A stretch of DNA of 64,000 nucleotides from Pseudomonadota bacterium. GTDB lineage: Bacteria; Desulfobacterota; Syntrophobacteria; Syntrophobacterales; Syntrophobacteraceae. The stretch is taken from contig JAEZHY010000053.1 in the NCBI GenBank assembly GCA_023416335.1, positions 49,546 to 113,545 on the forward strand, read 5' to 3'. Both the position numbers and the translations under genes were made by a program. Under the pieces are notes generated by a model, which ran no database searches, was not told where the DNA came from, and saw only the letters and a program-made list of their open reading frames with translations. The first letter of the stretch is position 1; each line of letters begins with the position of its first letter. Positions 25,591 through 34,340 of this stretch are shown here, one piece after another.

Positions 25591-26289
25591 ATGAAATGCC
25601 CTGGCCAGGACAGCCGGTTCTGGGGACCCGAAGCCATCTTCGACGCGCGCTGCCCCAATTGCGGGGGGCCGGTCGAATTCTTCAAGGACGAGAGTTCCAG
25701 GAAGTGCCGCAAGTGCGGCTACAGGGTTCTCAATCCCAAGATGGATTTCGGCTGCGCCGCATATTGCAAGTTCGCGACCCAGTGCCTGGGAGACTTGCCT
25801 CCCGAGCTTCTCGCCAAAAGGGCCGATCTGCTGAAGGACAGGGTTGCCGCGGCGGTCAAGATGCATCTCGGCCGCGACTTCAAACGAATCGGGCGGGCAC
25901 TCAAGGTCGCCGAACATGTTCAGACAATTGGCCGGGCAGAGGATGCAGATCCGGCCATAGCGACTCTTTCCGCGTATCTTTCGATGATCGCGGACGGAAC
26001 CGACGAGGGCGAAACGGCTGCCGGGAACATTCTTTCCAACGCCGGTGCTCCGCCCGACATTATCGCGGAGGTGCTCTCGACGCTGCGAAGCCTGCACAAG
26101 CCTGAGGAAGTAAGCGCGTCTGCCAATTCCAGAAGCGTTCTCGATGCGTACAGGGTTGCAGAGCTGGAGGAGAGAGCGAAAAGAGCAGCGGGTGCAGCGG
26201 ACGTTGGTGAGGCGGTCGAAAGTCTGCTCACGGAATCGGGCAGGGAGACCGCGCGCCGGGTGTTGAGCGAAATCGCGGACAATTCATAG
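25591..26289 (+). CDS. Zinc-ribbon protein with HD-like helical domain, hcp-associated
   Basis: The 232-residue protein starts CPGQDSRFWGPEAIFDARCP and has two CxxC pairs (CPNCGG, CRKCGY), then CAAYCKFATQC, consistent with a zinc ribbon over about residues 1-65. An alpha-helical stretch follows (about 75-175) containing GRALKVAEHVQTIG and ADPAIATLSAYLSMIADG. Its arrangement recalls HD-domain phosphohydrolases, but the metal-binding HD pair is not visible, so it may be inactive. Proteins of this kind often accompany hcp in sulfate reducers. It lies 68 bases after hcp. Its exact role is unknown; a protein-stabilising or regulatory task is possible. Confidence 0.75.
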   Translation: MKCPGQDSRFWGPEAIFDARCPNCGGPVEFFKDESSRKCRKCGYRVLNPKMDFGCAAYCKFATQCLGDLPPELLAKRADLLKDRVAAAVKMHLGRDFKRIGRALKVAEHVQTIGRAEDADPAIATLSAYLSMIADGTDEGETAAGNILSNAGAPPDIIAEVLSTLRSLHKPEEVSASANSRSVLDAYRVAELEERAKRAAGAADVGEAVESLLTESGRETARRVLSEIADNS

Positions 26290-26341
26290 GGCGAGAGTAG
26301 TTACTTTATGTGGATCGTGGACTCGATCCGGAGAAAAGAAA

Positions 26342-27109
26342 ATGGCAAAGATTCGGAAGATTGTCGAAATAGACGAGGAATTGTGCGACGGCTGCGGCAT
26401 GTGCGCAATCGCATGCGCCGAGGGAGCACTCGAGATAAAAGACGGAAAAGCGCGCCTGATCAAGGAATCCTATTGCGACGGACTGGGAGCATGCCTCTCA
26501 GGGTGTCCGCAGGGTGCGGTGCGGGTGATCGAGAGGGAGGCCGACGAATTCGACCCGGAAGCGGTCGAAGAGCATCTCGAAGCACAGAAACAAGCGGAGC
26601 CCGCGAAGACGCCCGCGGAAGAGTTCAAGTCCGCTTGCGGGTGCCCGTCGAGCCGGATCCAGACCTTTATCGGCGGTCCGCCTTCCTCTGCGAAGTCGAA
26701 GTCCGTGGAGGTGAGCGAGTCCGATTCGGAACTCACACACTGGCCTATACAGATCAGGCTCGTTCCTCCGAACGCCCCGTTCCTCAAGGACGCCGACCTC
26801 CTGGTCGTATCCGATTGCGCGCCGGTTGCCTATCCCAATTTCCACGGCAAGTTCGTCCGTGGAAAGGCGGTTCTTCTCGGCTGTCCCAAATTCGACAATT
26901 CTCAGGAATACGTTCAGAAATTCGCCCAGATCTTCCGCACGGCAGGTATCCGGAGCGTGACCGTAGTCGATATGGAAGTTCCCTGCTGCTCGGCGATGCC
27001 CGCAATTGTCCGTAAAGCAATGCAGGAAGCGGGAAAAGAAGTTCCGCTGGAAGAAGTGGTCATCAGTGTGCGGGGTGAGATTTTGCGGCGGAAAGAAAAC
27101 GCGGCGTGA
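26342..27109 (+). CDS. Ferredoxin-type 4Fe-4S protein, hcp-associated
   Basis: This 255-residue protein begins with two iron-sulfur cluster motifs: CDGCGMCAIACAEGAL (residues 15-30) and CDGLGACLSGCPQGAV (about 44-59). The second lacks one regular cysteine spacing (CX5CX3C). A Glu/Lys-rich linker with a CGCP motif follows. The C-terminal half contains further cysteines (VSDCAPVAYPNFHGKF, LLGCPKFDN and VPCCSAMPAIV), as found in dedicated Hcp electron donors of sulfate reducers. It is 52 bases after the zinc-ribbon gene. It probably delivers electrons to Hcp in the cytoplasm; this is inferred from the operon. Confidence 0.85.
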   Translation: MAKIRKIVEIDEELCDGCGMCAIACAEGALEIKDGKARLIKESYCDGLGACLSGCPQGAVRVIEREADEFDPEAVEEHLEAQKQAEPAKTPAEEFKSACGCPSSRIQTFIGGPPSSAKSKSVEVSESDSELTHWPIQIRLVPPNAPFLKDADLLVVSDCAPVAYPNFHGKFVRGKAVLLGCPKFDNSQEYVQKFAQIFRTAGIRSVTVVDMEVPCCSAMPAIVRKAMQEAGKEVPLEEVVISVRGEILRRKENAA

Positions 27110-27550
27110 TTCGCCGCAGAGAGTCCATGTCGGATTCCCCCCTTATCCGGCAAACGGCCTGGTTCCACCGCCTTTTAACGATCCCCGGTCGGTGGTTGGG
27201 CGCAAGCTTCATCGCGCCCACCTCCGGTTTTCACGCAACAGCACGAGGTGGGCGTAGGATGGGTGACAACCCATCGCTTTTCGGAACGCCTGGGAATGAT
27301 TGGCCGGAGAGGCATAAGTCGGTGCCTGGAAACACGGGAAAGTTGTCATACGGAAAAAAAGAAGTTGTATTCGACAGTCCCTGAGCTTCCTGGGGGGCTG
27401 GAAAGGGGAACAAACCCTAAGAAACGATGGGTTCCCGCTTCGCTCCCACCCATCCTACGGCTCTTCCGGTTGGTGCCCGCCTCTCAATGGGGGGTGCCGC
27501 CGCAGGCCCTTAAGCTGCCTACGCCTTTTCCGTGAATAACGAACCGGCCA
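27110..27550 (-). repeat. Intergenic region with A element and MITE-like repeat copy 2
   Basis: At 27186-27225 lies a degenerate A palindrome (GGTTGGGCGC, GCGCCCACC). The segment 27246-27470 is the inverted counterpart of 1150-1345: read on the minus strand, it begins CGTAGGATGGGTGGGAGCGA and ends CGATGGGTTGTCACCCATCC. It has an extra stretch of about 25 bases around GTCATACGG relative to copy 1. No gene is seen. Confidence 0.7.
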
Positions 27551-29482
27551 TCATCCCTCACCCCGGTACTCGACTACCAGGATGGTGATGTCGTCGGACT
27601 GGGGTTCTTCCTTCACGTAGGCCTGCACGCAGTCGTCCACGCCCGAGACAATCGCTTTTATGGATTTGCCCCGCAATCCGGACAGGCATTCCACGAGCCT
27701 CTCTTCGGAAAAAAGCTCGCTCTCGGCGTTCATCGCCTCAGTCACGCCGTCGGTATACATGAAGACCGCATCGCCTTTTCGCAGGATCAACGAATCGGTG
27801 GAATAGACGAATCCGTCGAGCGCTCCGACAACCAGCCCGGGAGGAGGGTTGATGAAAGAGATGCCTTCGTCTCTGCGTATGAGCAGCGGGGGATTGTGCC
27901 CGCCGTTTGCGAAGGTTACCTCCCCGGTCATGGTGTTCAAGATGCCTAGAAAAATGGTCACGAACATGCCGGAATCGTTGTCGCTGCTCAGTTCCTTATT
28001 AACCCGGGTCAATATCTCGCCGGGAGAAGACTCCTGCGAGGCCGTCGCCTTTATGAGCGTCTTCGTGACGGCCATGAAAAGGGATGCCGGTACACCCTTG
28101 CCGGAGACATCGGCGATCACGAAGCAGATGTGGTGCTCGTCCAACTGGAAGAAGTCGTAGAAATCGCCTCCGACTTCCTTTGCGGGCTTGATCACGGCGA
28201 AGATATCGAACTCCTTCCTGCTTGGGAAGGGCGGGAAAATCTTGGGCAAAATGCCCATTTGAATGTCATGGGCGATCTTTAGCTCGCTCTCCATGCGTTC
28301 CTTGGTAGCGGTCGTTTCGGTCAGCCGGGCAATGTATTCCTTTAGCGACTGTCTCATCAGGCGGAAGGCCTTCGAGAGTTTTCCGACCTCATCTCCGCGA
28401 TCCACCGACGGCAGTTCGACGTCAAAATGGCCCGAGCCGATTTCCACCGCCGCATGTACCATGGCCTTAAGAGGTCTTGTAATCGTCCCTGCTATCAGAA
28501 TTACCGCAATGGAGAGAAGCAGGAGGCCCGCGCCGCCGAGGACTACGATAATCCTGCTGATCCGGTCGATATCCTCCGTGAACTCGGCTTCCGGAAAAAC
28601 GACTCCCACCGACCACCCGTTCGACTTTATCGGCGCGTAGTAGATGAAAGACGGCCTGCCGGTCGAGATGCTCGCATAGCGGGCAAATCCGGTCTCGCCG
28701 CCCACCATCTTTCTCCCGATCTCTCTTAGGGACGGATTGTTGCGGGCTTCGGCGATCCCGAATATCGTCTCGTTCATGATGAGCTGCTTCACCCTGTGCG
28801 TGACGTAAGCACCGTTGCGGGAGATGAGGAACCCGTCTCCTGTCCGCAATATCTTGATCGAGGAAACGATCGCACTGAGGCTTTCAAGGGAGAGGTCGGC
28901 CGTTACCACGCCCATGAACACCTTTTTGCCGTCAACCGTCTTATAAAACGGGACCGAATAGGTGGCCATGATGATGCCGCCTCCGCCCTCATCGTAGTAG
29001 GGCTCGCTCCATTGCGGTAATCCGGTTTCCCTGGCTATCTGGTACCAGTCGGAATAAAAATACCGGTAGGTTTCGCCTCCAAGATAGGTGAACTCCGACT
29101 CGCCTTTCGACCTGTAGAAGTAAGGAGCGAAGTAGCGGGAGTCCCTTTCGAACGCATACGGTTCGTATGCTACAGCCATTCCGAAAATGTTTGGGTTCTG
29201 TTCGAAGACCTTGCGCAGAAGCCCGAGAAGCTCGTCCTGGTTTACGGGGTGCTCTTCCAGGAATGCGGCGAGGGATTCCGGGACTTTCCGGACCGGCTCG
29301 AGGACGCCGTCGATTTTGTTCACCGCGCTTTCTACGAGCGTCTTCGCGTTCTTCTCGATGTTTTCTTTGATGATGTCGCGCGAGAGGACGTAATTGAAGC
29401 CAAATATGCCAATGAGGATGATCGCGCTGAAGGTTATGGAGAGAACCGTCAGCTTGAATGCTATTCCGCTATTTCTTAGCAT
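27551..29482 (-). CDS. Membrane-bound SpoIIE/RsbU-type PP2C phosphatase with dCache sensor and HAMP
   Basis: The 643-residue protein has a membrane helix at about residues 12-35, a large periplasmic dCache domain (about 40-285, with FGMAVAYEPYAF and YYAPIKSNGWSVGVVFPE), a second helix (about 300-320), a HAMP domain (about 320-370), a short coiled coil and a SpoIIE phosphatase domain. The phosphatase motifs VGGDFYDFF, IADVSGKGVPASLFM and VFMYTDGVTEAMN, and the final SDDITILVVEY, carry the metal-binding aspartates. It should dephosphorylate a STAS anti-anti-sigma protein; a STAS gene heads the same operon. The start at 29482 overlaps the preceding gene by 14 bases; 29509 is an alternative. Confidence 0.92.
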   Translation of the reverse strand: MLRNSGIAFKLTVLSITFSAIILIGIFGFNYVLSRDIIKENIEKNAKTLVESAVNKIDGVLEPVRKVPESLAAFLEEHPVNQDELLGLLRKVFEQNPNIFGMAVAYEPYAFERDSRYFAPYFYRSKGESEFTYLGGETYRYFYSDWYQIARETGLPQWSEPYYDEGGGGIIMATYSVPFYKTVDGKKVFMGVVTADLSLESLSAIVSSIKILRTGDGFLISRNGAYVTHRVKQLIMNETIFGIAEARNNPSLREIGRKMVGGETGFARYASISTGRPSFIYYAPIKSNGWSVGVVFPEAEFTEDIDRISRIIVVLGGAGLLLLSIAVILIAGTITRPLKAMVHAAVEIGSGHFDVELPSVDRGDEVGKLSKAFRLMRQSLKEYIARLTETTATKERMESELKIAHDIQMGILPKIFPPFPSRKEFDIFAVIKPAKEVGGDFYDFFQLDEHHICFVIADVSGKGVPASLFMAVTKTLIKATASQESSPGEILTRVNKELSSDNDSGMFVTIFLGILNTMTGEVTFANGGHNPPLLIRRDEGISFINPPPGLVVGALDGFVYSTDSLILRKGDAVFMYTDGVTEAMNAESELFSEERLVECLSGLRGKSIKAIVSGVDDCVQAYVKEEPQSDDITILVVEYRGEG

Positions 29483-30497
29483 CGGCGTCACACGATCTGT
29501 AGAAAACATCGAACGGAATGAACTTTTCGATCAGTCCATCCTGAAAAAGTTGATCGGCCACATTTGCGAAATCGGACCGGTCGAGGGCCCCAACCTTCGC
29601 ACCCTGCTTCCGCGGCCTCATGATGTCCTGCATTCTTTCGAGCATCCACTTCTGATGGACCCGGTTTGCAGGAATTTTTGCGGCTTCCATGTACTTGAGC
29701 ACGATATCGAGGGCCTCATCCTGGTGGGAGAAAGCGTACTCCCAGCCCTCGAGGGAGGCTTTCACAAATGCACATACCATTTCGGGTTTTTCCCGAAGAG
29801 TCTCTTCCAGAGTGTATATGCCGTCTTCCGGAAAATTGAGGCCGTATTCGTCATAGAAAATTGTGGAGAGTTCGTCCGGATTTATCCCCGCGTTGATGAT
29901 CGTATGGTATTCGTTGTACCACATCGCCGAGGCAGCATCGACGCCTCCACGTAGAAACAGGTTCAGCGTATAGGCCTGGGGGATGATTTCGACGTTCAGG
30001 CGGTACTGTCTCAGGAATAGAAGCGGCTGGATCGAGAAATCGCCCTCCCAGAGGCTCACTTTTCGGCCGTTCAGGTCTGCGGGCTTCGTTATGCCGCTCG
30101 ATTTCCTGGTTACGAGCATGAGCGCCGACTTCTGGATAATCTGCGCGACGTTGACGAGTTGCAGTCCGTGAGAGCGGTTTTGCAGGGCGGTGCAAAGCCA
30201 CGCCGTGGCGAAATCGGCCTTCTGCTTCCGCAGCCAATCCAGGGCGGGCTTGTCCGGGCCTCCCGCGATCAGTTCCAGATCGATGCCGTGATTCTTGTAG
30301 AAGCCTTTTTCGTAAGCCGTGTAATATCCGGCGAATTGGGCCTGTGGGCTCCATTGCGGAATGAAGGAAGCTTTTTGGAGACTTTCAGCGGCTGCCCAAT
30401 CGACCGAGCAGAATACGAGAAACAGCAGGAGGGCTGCAACTGGTACCCATCTTCCGCGTATGACGGAATTGTACGGATTCATCGCGCAAGCACTCAT
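29469..30497 (-). CDS. NMT1/THI5-like periplasmic substrate-binding protein
   Basis: This 342-residue protein has a signal peptide ending in DWAAA near residue 36 and then the NMT1/THI5 fold. Landmarks are FIPQWSPQAQFAGYYTAYEKGFYKNHGIDLELI (positions about 46-78), LDWLRKQKADFATAWLCTAL, and ADLNGRKVSLWEGDFSI. Family members bind pyrimidine precursors of thiamine, taurine or nitrate-like ligands for ABC importers, but no permease or ATPase gene is present. It sits between a STAS gene and a dCache-SpoIIE gene, so a role as ligand sensor for the phosphatase is more likely than transport. ATG at 30497 is chosen; 30482 is possible. Confidence 0.85.
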   Translation of the reverse strand: MSACAMNPYNSVIRGRWVPVAALLLFLVFCSVDWAAAESLQKASFIPQWSPQAQFAGYYTAYEKGFYKNHGIDLELIAGGPDKPALDWLRKQKADFATAWLCTALQNRSHGLQLVNVAQIIQKSALMLVTRKSSGITKPADLNGRKVSLWEGDFSIQPLLFLRQYRLNVEIIPQAYTLNLFLRGGVDAASAMWYNEYHTIINAGINPDELSTIFYDEYGLNFPEDGIYTLEETLREKPEMVCAFVKASLEGWEYAFSHQDEALDIVLKYMEAAKIPANRVHQKWMLERMQDIMRPRKQGAKVGALDRSDFANVADQLFQDGLIEKFIPFDVFYRSCDADAKK

Positions 30498-30597
30498 TCG
30501 TCCTGACCGACGGGGTCCCCGAGCAGCAACCCGAAAGCGGGATGCGACAAGACCGATCGTGATTTGCGGGAACGATGATTCCGGAATCTCAGGGCAA

Positions 30598-30930
30598 TCA
30601 GAGTTTGTCGAGTGCCGCACTCTCGGAATCGACGATGTTCAGGATGGTATAGAACCCGGACATTTCGAAGACCCCTTTCACTGGTCCTTGCAAACCGGTA
30701 AAGAACAATTTCCCATCCGCGGCCTTGACGAGCCTGGCAAGTATGAGAACGCTCCTGAGCCCGGCGCTGCTCATATATTCGAGTTCGTTTAGATCGACGA
30801 TTATCCGGGTGTCCCCGCTTTCCAGCCATCCTTTGGACATTTTGTCGAATTCAGGAGCCGTTACGGCGTCGAGCCTGCCCTTGACTGCGGCGATGAGAGC
30901 GCCATTATTTTTCCTGGTTATGAGTTCCAT
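30598..30930 (-). CDS. STAS-domain anti-sigma factor antagonist
   Basis: The 110-residue protein is a single STAS domain. It has the core IIVDLNELEYMSSAGLRSVLIL; the serine pair in YMSSAGLR holds the phosphorylation site of SpoIIAA and RsbV proteins. A GGGGGACA ribosome-binding site precedes the ATG. It is the first gene of the operon with the NMT1-like and SpoIIE genes. Dephosphorylated by the phosphatase, it would bind an anti-sigma kinase and release a sigma factor or another partner. No such kinase is present nearby. Confidence 0.9.
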   Translation of the reverse strand: MELITRKNNGALIAAVKGRLDAVTAPEFDKMSKGWLESGDTRIIVDLNELEYMSSAGLRSVLILARLVKAADGKLFFTGLQGPVKGVFEMSGFYTILNIVDSESAALDKL

Positions 30931-31243
30931 TTGTCCCCCATGATTTTAAGAGCTAATAGCACATTCCGCTGAAAAATTAAACGGCTGCTTTCCCTGCCCG
31001 AGATGTTGTCGAACAGGGGGCGATGTCCCGTGCAAATAGGCGGAATAATGAGCAAATTTTTGTTTTTCCAAATACTTGTAAAGCACCCGAAAATAGATTG
31101 CTTTTCCATCGCGCCTCTGCTATCTGCCCCGGTTAGCCGAAAATACGTGCGCTCCTCCGAGGGAGTCACCAGGAGGGGTGCTGCTCCCATTTTCTGTAAA
31201 GAAATCGAGAGCGTGCGTTACACAACCGGAGATTGCGAGTTTT
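30931..31243. other. Divergent promoter region
   Basis: About 310 bases between the STAS operon and the PurD-like gene. It is moderately AT-rich near the STAS start. No frame, repeat or terminator is supported. Confidence 0.45.
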
Positions 31244-32641
31244 ATGAGAGTAGTTGTGGTCCTTTCCGAGGATGGAGATGCTCTTGACCTGGCATGCAGG
31301 CTGAGGCAGGAAGGCAACGAAGTAAGGATTGCGATTCAGGACAGGGAATATTCGAGCGTCGGCAACGGTTTCGGGCTCAAACGCGTCAAAAACTGGCGGG
31401 ACGAACTTTCCTGGGTGGGGAAGGACGGCCTGATAATCTTCGACCAATCCGGGTTCGGCAGAGATCAGGACGAACTTCGGGAAAAAGGCTACTCTGTTTT
31501 TGGCGGATCGGAGGGCGGCGACAGGCTCGAGTTCGAGCGGGCAAATGCCCAGGAGATCTTTGCCCGATATGGGATGAAAACGGTTCCCTCTCTCCATTTT
31601 TCATCAGTAGACGATGCAGGGGACTTCGTCAAAGAACATTGGGACAAGTGGGTTGTCAAGCAGAACGGCCATGCGGACAAATGCTTCTCGTACGACGGGA
31701 AGCTTGACGACTGCAGAGACGTCGTAAACCTGCTGGAAAACTATAAGAAGTACAATCGCGACGAATGCTATTCCATCGACCTGCAGCAGAGGGTCGAAGG
31801 GGTCGAACTGGCTGCCACCCGGTATTTCAACGGCACGGACTGGGTCGGCCCGATCATGATGAACATGGAACACAAGGAGCTGTTCCCGGGCGGGCTCGGG
31901 CCGAGGACCGACGAAATGGGAACGCTCATGTGGTTTGATGACGATGAAAACAACAAACTCTTCCAGGAAACCCTTTCGAAGATCACGTCCTATCTTCGGG
32001 AGATAAAATTCAGGGGATGCTTCGACATAAACTGCATCGTAAACGAGAAAGGGGCGGTGCCGCTCGAAGCGACGCCCCGCTTCGGCTATCCGACCATTCA
32101 CGTTGAAACCGCCCTCATGCTTTCGCCCTGGGGCGAGTTTCTGAAAGCCGTTGCCGACGGCGACCGATACGAGCCGAAATGGCGGAAGGGCTACGGTATA
32201 GTGCTTCTTCTGGCCGTTCCTCCGTTTCCATACCAGGGTATAAACAACAAATACAATCCCCACGGGCTGCGAATTTATTTTCGCGAGGACCCGAGTGCTC
32301 AGGAATGGCCGCATATCCATTTCTCGGAAGTTTCGAAGCGCCATGCGAAAGACAGCCCCGATGAGTGCGAATATGTCGTTTCGGGTTCCAGGGGATACGT
32401 GATGTGCATAAGCGGCTTCGGCAAAACGGTCCGCAAGGCGAGGGAGAATGCCCACACCCTTGCCAAGAAGGTCTTCGTCCCGAAGATGTTCTACCGGAAC
32501 GACATCGGGTTGAAGTTCATTGAAAAGGACCGGGCCCTGCTGGAGAAGTGGGGGTATATCCGGAACGGCTGCAGCGGTGCGGCAGCGACCGTGTGCACTG
32601 GGGTTGAAAGGCCGGGGCGTTCAAGAGCGAATACACTTTGA
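31244..32641 (+). CDS. PurD-like ATP-grasp protein, substrate unknown
   Basis: The 465-residue product resembles phosphoribosylamine-glycine ligase in plan. The N-terminal domain starts MRVVVVLSEDGDALDLA; then comes the ATP-grasp region with ERANAQEIFARYGMKTVP (about residues 95-112), WVVKQNGHADKC, DLQQRVEGVELAATRYF and the metal-binding CFDINCIVN plus PLEATPRFGYPT. It lacks the exact PurD signatures, and the product is not in a purine operon. Similar proteins appear beside peptide-modifying systems, so a different amide- or ester-forming reaction is possible. The start at 31244 excludes a non-conserved extension. The C-terminus (about 420-465) is Gly- and Arg-rich and probably unstructured. 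Confidence 0.78.
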   Translation: MRVVVVLSEDGDALDLACRLRQEGNEVRIAIQDREYSSVGNGFGLKRVKNWRDELSWVGKDGLIIFDQSGFGRDQDELREKGYSVFGGSEGGDRLEFERANAQEIFARYGMKTVPSLHFSSVDDAGDFVKEHWDKWVVKQNGHADKCFSYDGKLDDCRDVVNLLENYKKYNRDECYSIDLQQRVEGVELAATRYFNGTDWVGPIMMNMEHKELFPGGLGPRTDEMGTLMWFDDDENNKLFQETLSKITSYLREIKFRGCFDINCIVNEKGAVPLEATPRFGYPTIHVETALMLSPWGEFLKAVADGDRYEPKWRKGYGIVLLLAVPPFPYQGINNKYNPHGLRIYFREDPSAQEWPHIHFSEVSKRHAKDSPDECEYVVSGSRGYVMCISGFGKTVRKARENAHTLAKKVFVPKMFYRNDIGLKFIEKDRALLEKWGYIRNGCSGAAATVCTGVERPGRSRANTL

Positions 32642-33099
32642 GAGGCGTGGGAGCTGGAGCTTCAAAACCGGGGTTCCCAAGCCGAGCTTGGGAACCCCAT
32701 CCCGGTAGGCCGGGTAGCCGCAGGCTCGTGATCCGCCCCCTCCTGAACCTCTTCCGTTTGCCTCATGCGCTGTGCTCCCGGTTCGAGAATCCGGGCTATC
32801 CGAAAAGATTGTGTATCGCCAAACCGTCAGTGCTTTTGAGCCAGGATCCAGCCTGGCCGCCGCATCGCGGAAGCGGTTTGAATGAGAATGAAACTTCGCT
32901 TTTGAGTGGTGAGTCCCATTGAGTTGAGGCACGGTTTCCTGACCGTGCCGGCCGGGAGCCGCGAGAATGGTGCGGCCGGGAAACCGTGCCACAACCAACT
33001 CGAATTGAGAATTTCATAAGAGCACACTTACAAAGTATGGAGACCTGGAAGATTGGGACAGAATCCGAACCCCATCGGTTTATCCTGTGGAACGCCTCC
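32642..33099. repeat. Intergenic region with B, D and C repeats
   Basis: A B-like palindrome (GGTTCCCAAGCCGAGCTTGG) lies at about 32671-32697, a D element (CAGTGCTTTTGAGCCAGGAT) at about 32826-32848, and a nearly full-length C copy at 32887-33019. No gene is supported. Confidence 0.7.
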
Positions 33100-33693
33100 T
33101 CACTTCGACCTGTCATAAAAGGTCGTAAGAATCGAATCCGGCGGCTCCGTTCCCTGAACAATCCGGGCTATTTTCTCCCTGTACCCGGACGCAATGAGAT
33201 GCGCTAGCGGCTGTTCCACCCTGCCGAAATGCCGGAAGGCGTCGGCAACTTTTCGGTCGGCGTCCCTGTAGACACTTAGAAGGTCATCCAGTTTCACCTG
33301 CCTCCCCATATCCGGTCCCTCGCGCAGGGATTCGAGCGGGAAATCCAGGTTCAGTGTCCTGTAATCGCAGGTCAGTTCCTCCCCCGGAGCTATGTCTCTC
33401 ACAGCTAGTTCGATTCCGTACGGCGTGGTCGCCGTATTGGCATCGAAATCGTGGTTCATATACCGCCCGTGGTCCCAGAGCAGGACGTATGCGCCCAAAC
33501 TGTCGCGATAGGTATAAGTGAGGAATGCTTCCCTCCGGTTTTCGTCCATTGCTGCGACATGGGCGGCAGGGACGACCTGGTCCAGACTGTCCCGTGCCCA
33601 GGTGACGGTTCCTTTGGGGATGAATTCTGTTGCGAAAACGCCGAAGCCGAGAATGTTGTCGATAAATCCCAGCCTTGTGTGGGGATGCATCAT
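33100..33693 (-). CDS. SET-domain protein (putative lysine methyltransferase)
   Basis: The 197-residue protein is almost entirely a SET domain. The N-terminal SET-N motif GFGVFATEFIPKGTVTW, the pseudoknot half YMNHDFDANT and the final IAPGEELTCDY match the S-adenosyl-methionine and catalytic tyrosine motifs. No post-SET cysteine cluster is visible. Bacterial SET proteins methylate lysines of ribosomal or chromatin-like proteins or other substrates. The target here is unknown. The start at 33693 has AAAGGCG upstream; the alternative ATG at 33690 gives one residue less. The divergent neighbour is a GNAT protein. Confidence 0.85.
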   Translation of the reverse strand: MMHPHTRLGFIDNILGFGVFATEFIPKGTVTWARDSLDQVVPAAHVAAMDENRREAFLTYTYRDSLGAYVLLWDHGRYMNHDFDANTATTPYGIELAVRDIAPGEELTCDYRTLNLDFPLESLREGPDMGRQVKLDDLLSVYRDADRKVADAFRHFGRVEQPLAHLIASGYREKIARIVQGTEPPDSILTTFYDRSK

Positions 33694-33884
33694 TTTCTGA
33701 TCGCCTTTCTGTTCCTGGAAGCGTGAGGCGCAAAGATTATCCCCTGCGGAGTGTCCCGGCAAGCTCGAATACGGGCATTTCGCCAGGCTGAGCACAAAAC
33801 CGGAAATGGAAAAACGCCGTTCGAAAAACCTGAGGAATCCTTGCCTGGATGCGGCTATACTTATCCTCTCGAATGGAGAATTCT

Positions 33885-34340
33885 ATGGATCAAGCTCGAA
33901 TAATCCGGGCAGGCAGAGAACATCTCGACGATATTGTCAGGCTCGAAAAAATCATATTTCCCAAAGAGCCTTTTACGCGCGGTTCGTACAGGTACCTGCT
34001 GAAATCTCCCAATGCCGCCATCTTCCTGTGCGTTCTGGGAGGAGAAACCATAGGGCAGGGCACGGCGCTTGCCAATAGACTCAGGAATGGGAAAAGTAAG
34101 GGACGGATTTATTCCATCGGGGTGCTCGAACCCTTCCGCAGGAAAGGATACGCGGCAATGCTCCTGAATGCGATGGAAGAGTACCTGGAGGAGCGGACCG
34201 TCGCTTTCATCACACTCGAAACGCATCGACGGCATGAGAGTTCCGTGTCGTTTTACGTGAAACACGGCTACGTCAAAACAGGCGACCTCCCGGAATATTA
34301 CATCGACGGGGACGGGATCAGGATGCGGAAAGAGTGCTGA
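33885..34340 (+). CDS. GNAT family N-acetyltransferase
   Basis: The 151-residue protein has the GNAT core: IYSIGVLEPFRRKGYAAMLL holds the acetyl-CoA pyrophosphate-binding R/QxxGxG/A motif, and SVSFYVKHGYVKTGDLPEYY is the final strand-helix region. It resembles RimI-type enzymes in length, but the substrate is not predictable. GGAGA stands six bases before the chosen ATG; an ATG 12 bases upstream is possible. It is divergent from the SET-domain gene, with 191 bases between. Confidence 0.85.
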   Translation: MDQARIIRAGREHLDDIVRLEKIIFPKEPFTRGSYRYLLKSPNAAIFLCVLGGETIGQGTALANRLRNGKSKGRIYSIGVLEPFRRKGYAAMLLNAMEEYLEERTVAFITLETHRRHESSVSFYVKHGYVKTGDLPEYYIDGDGIRMRKEC

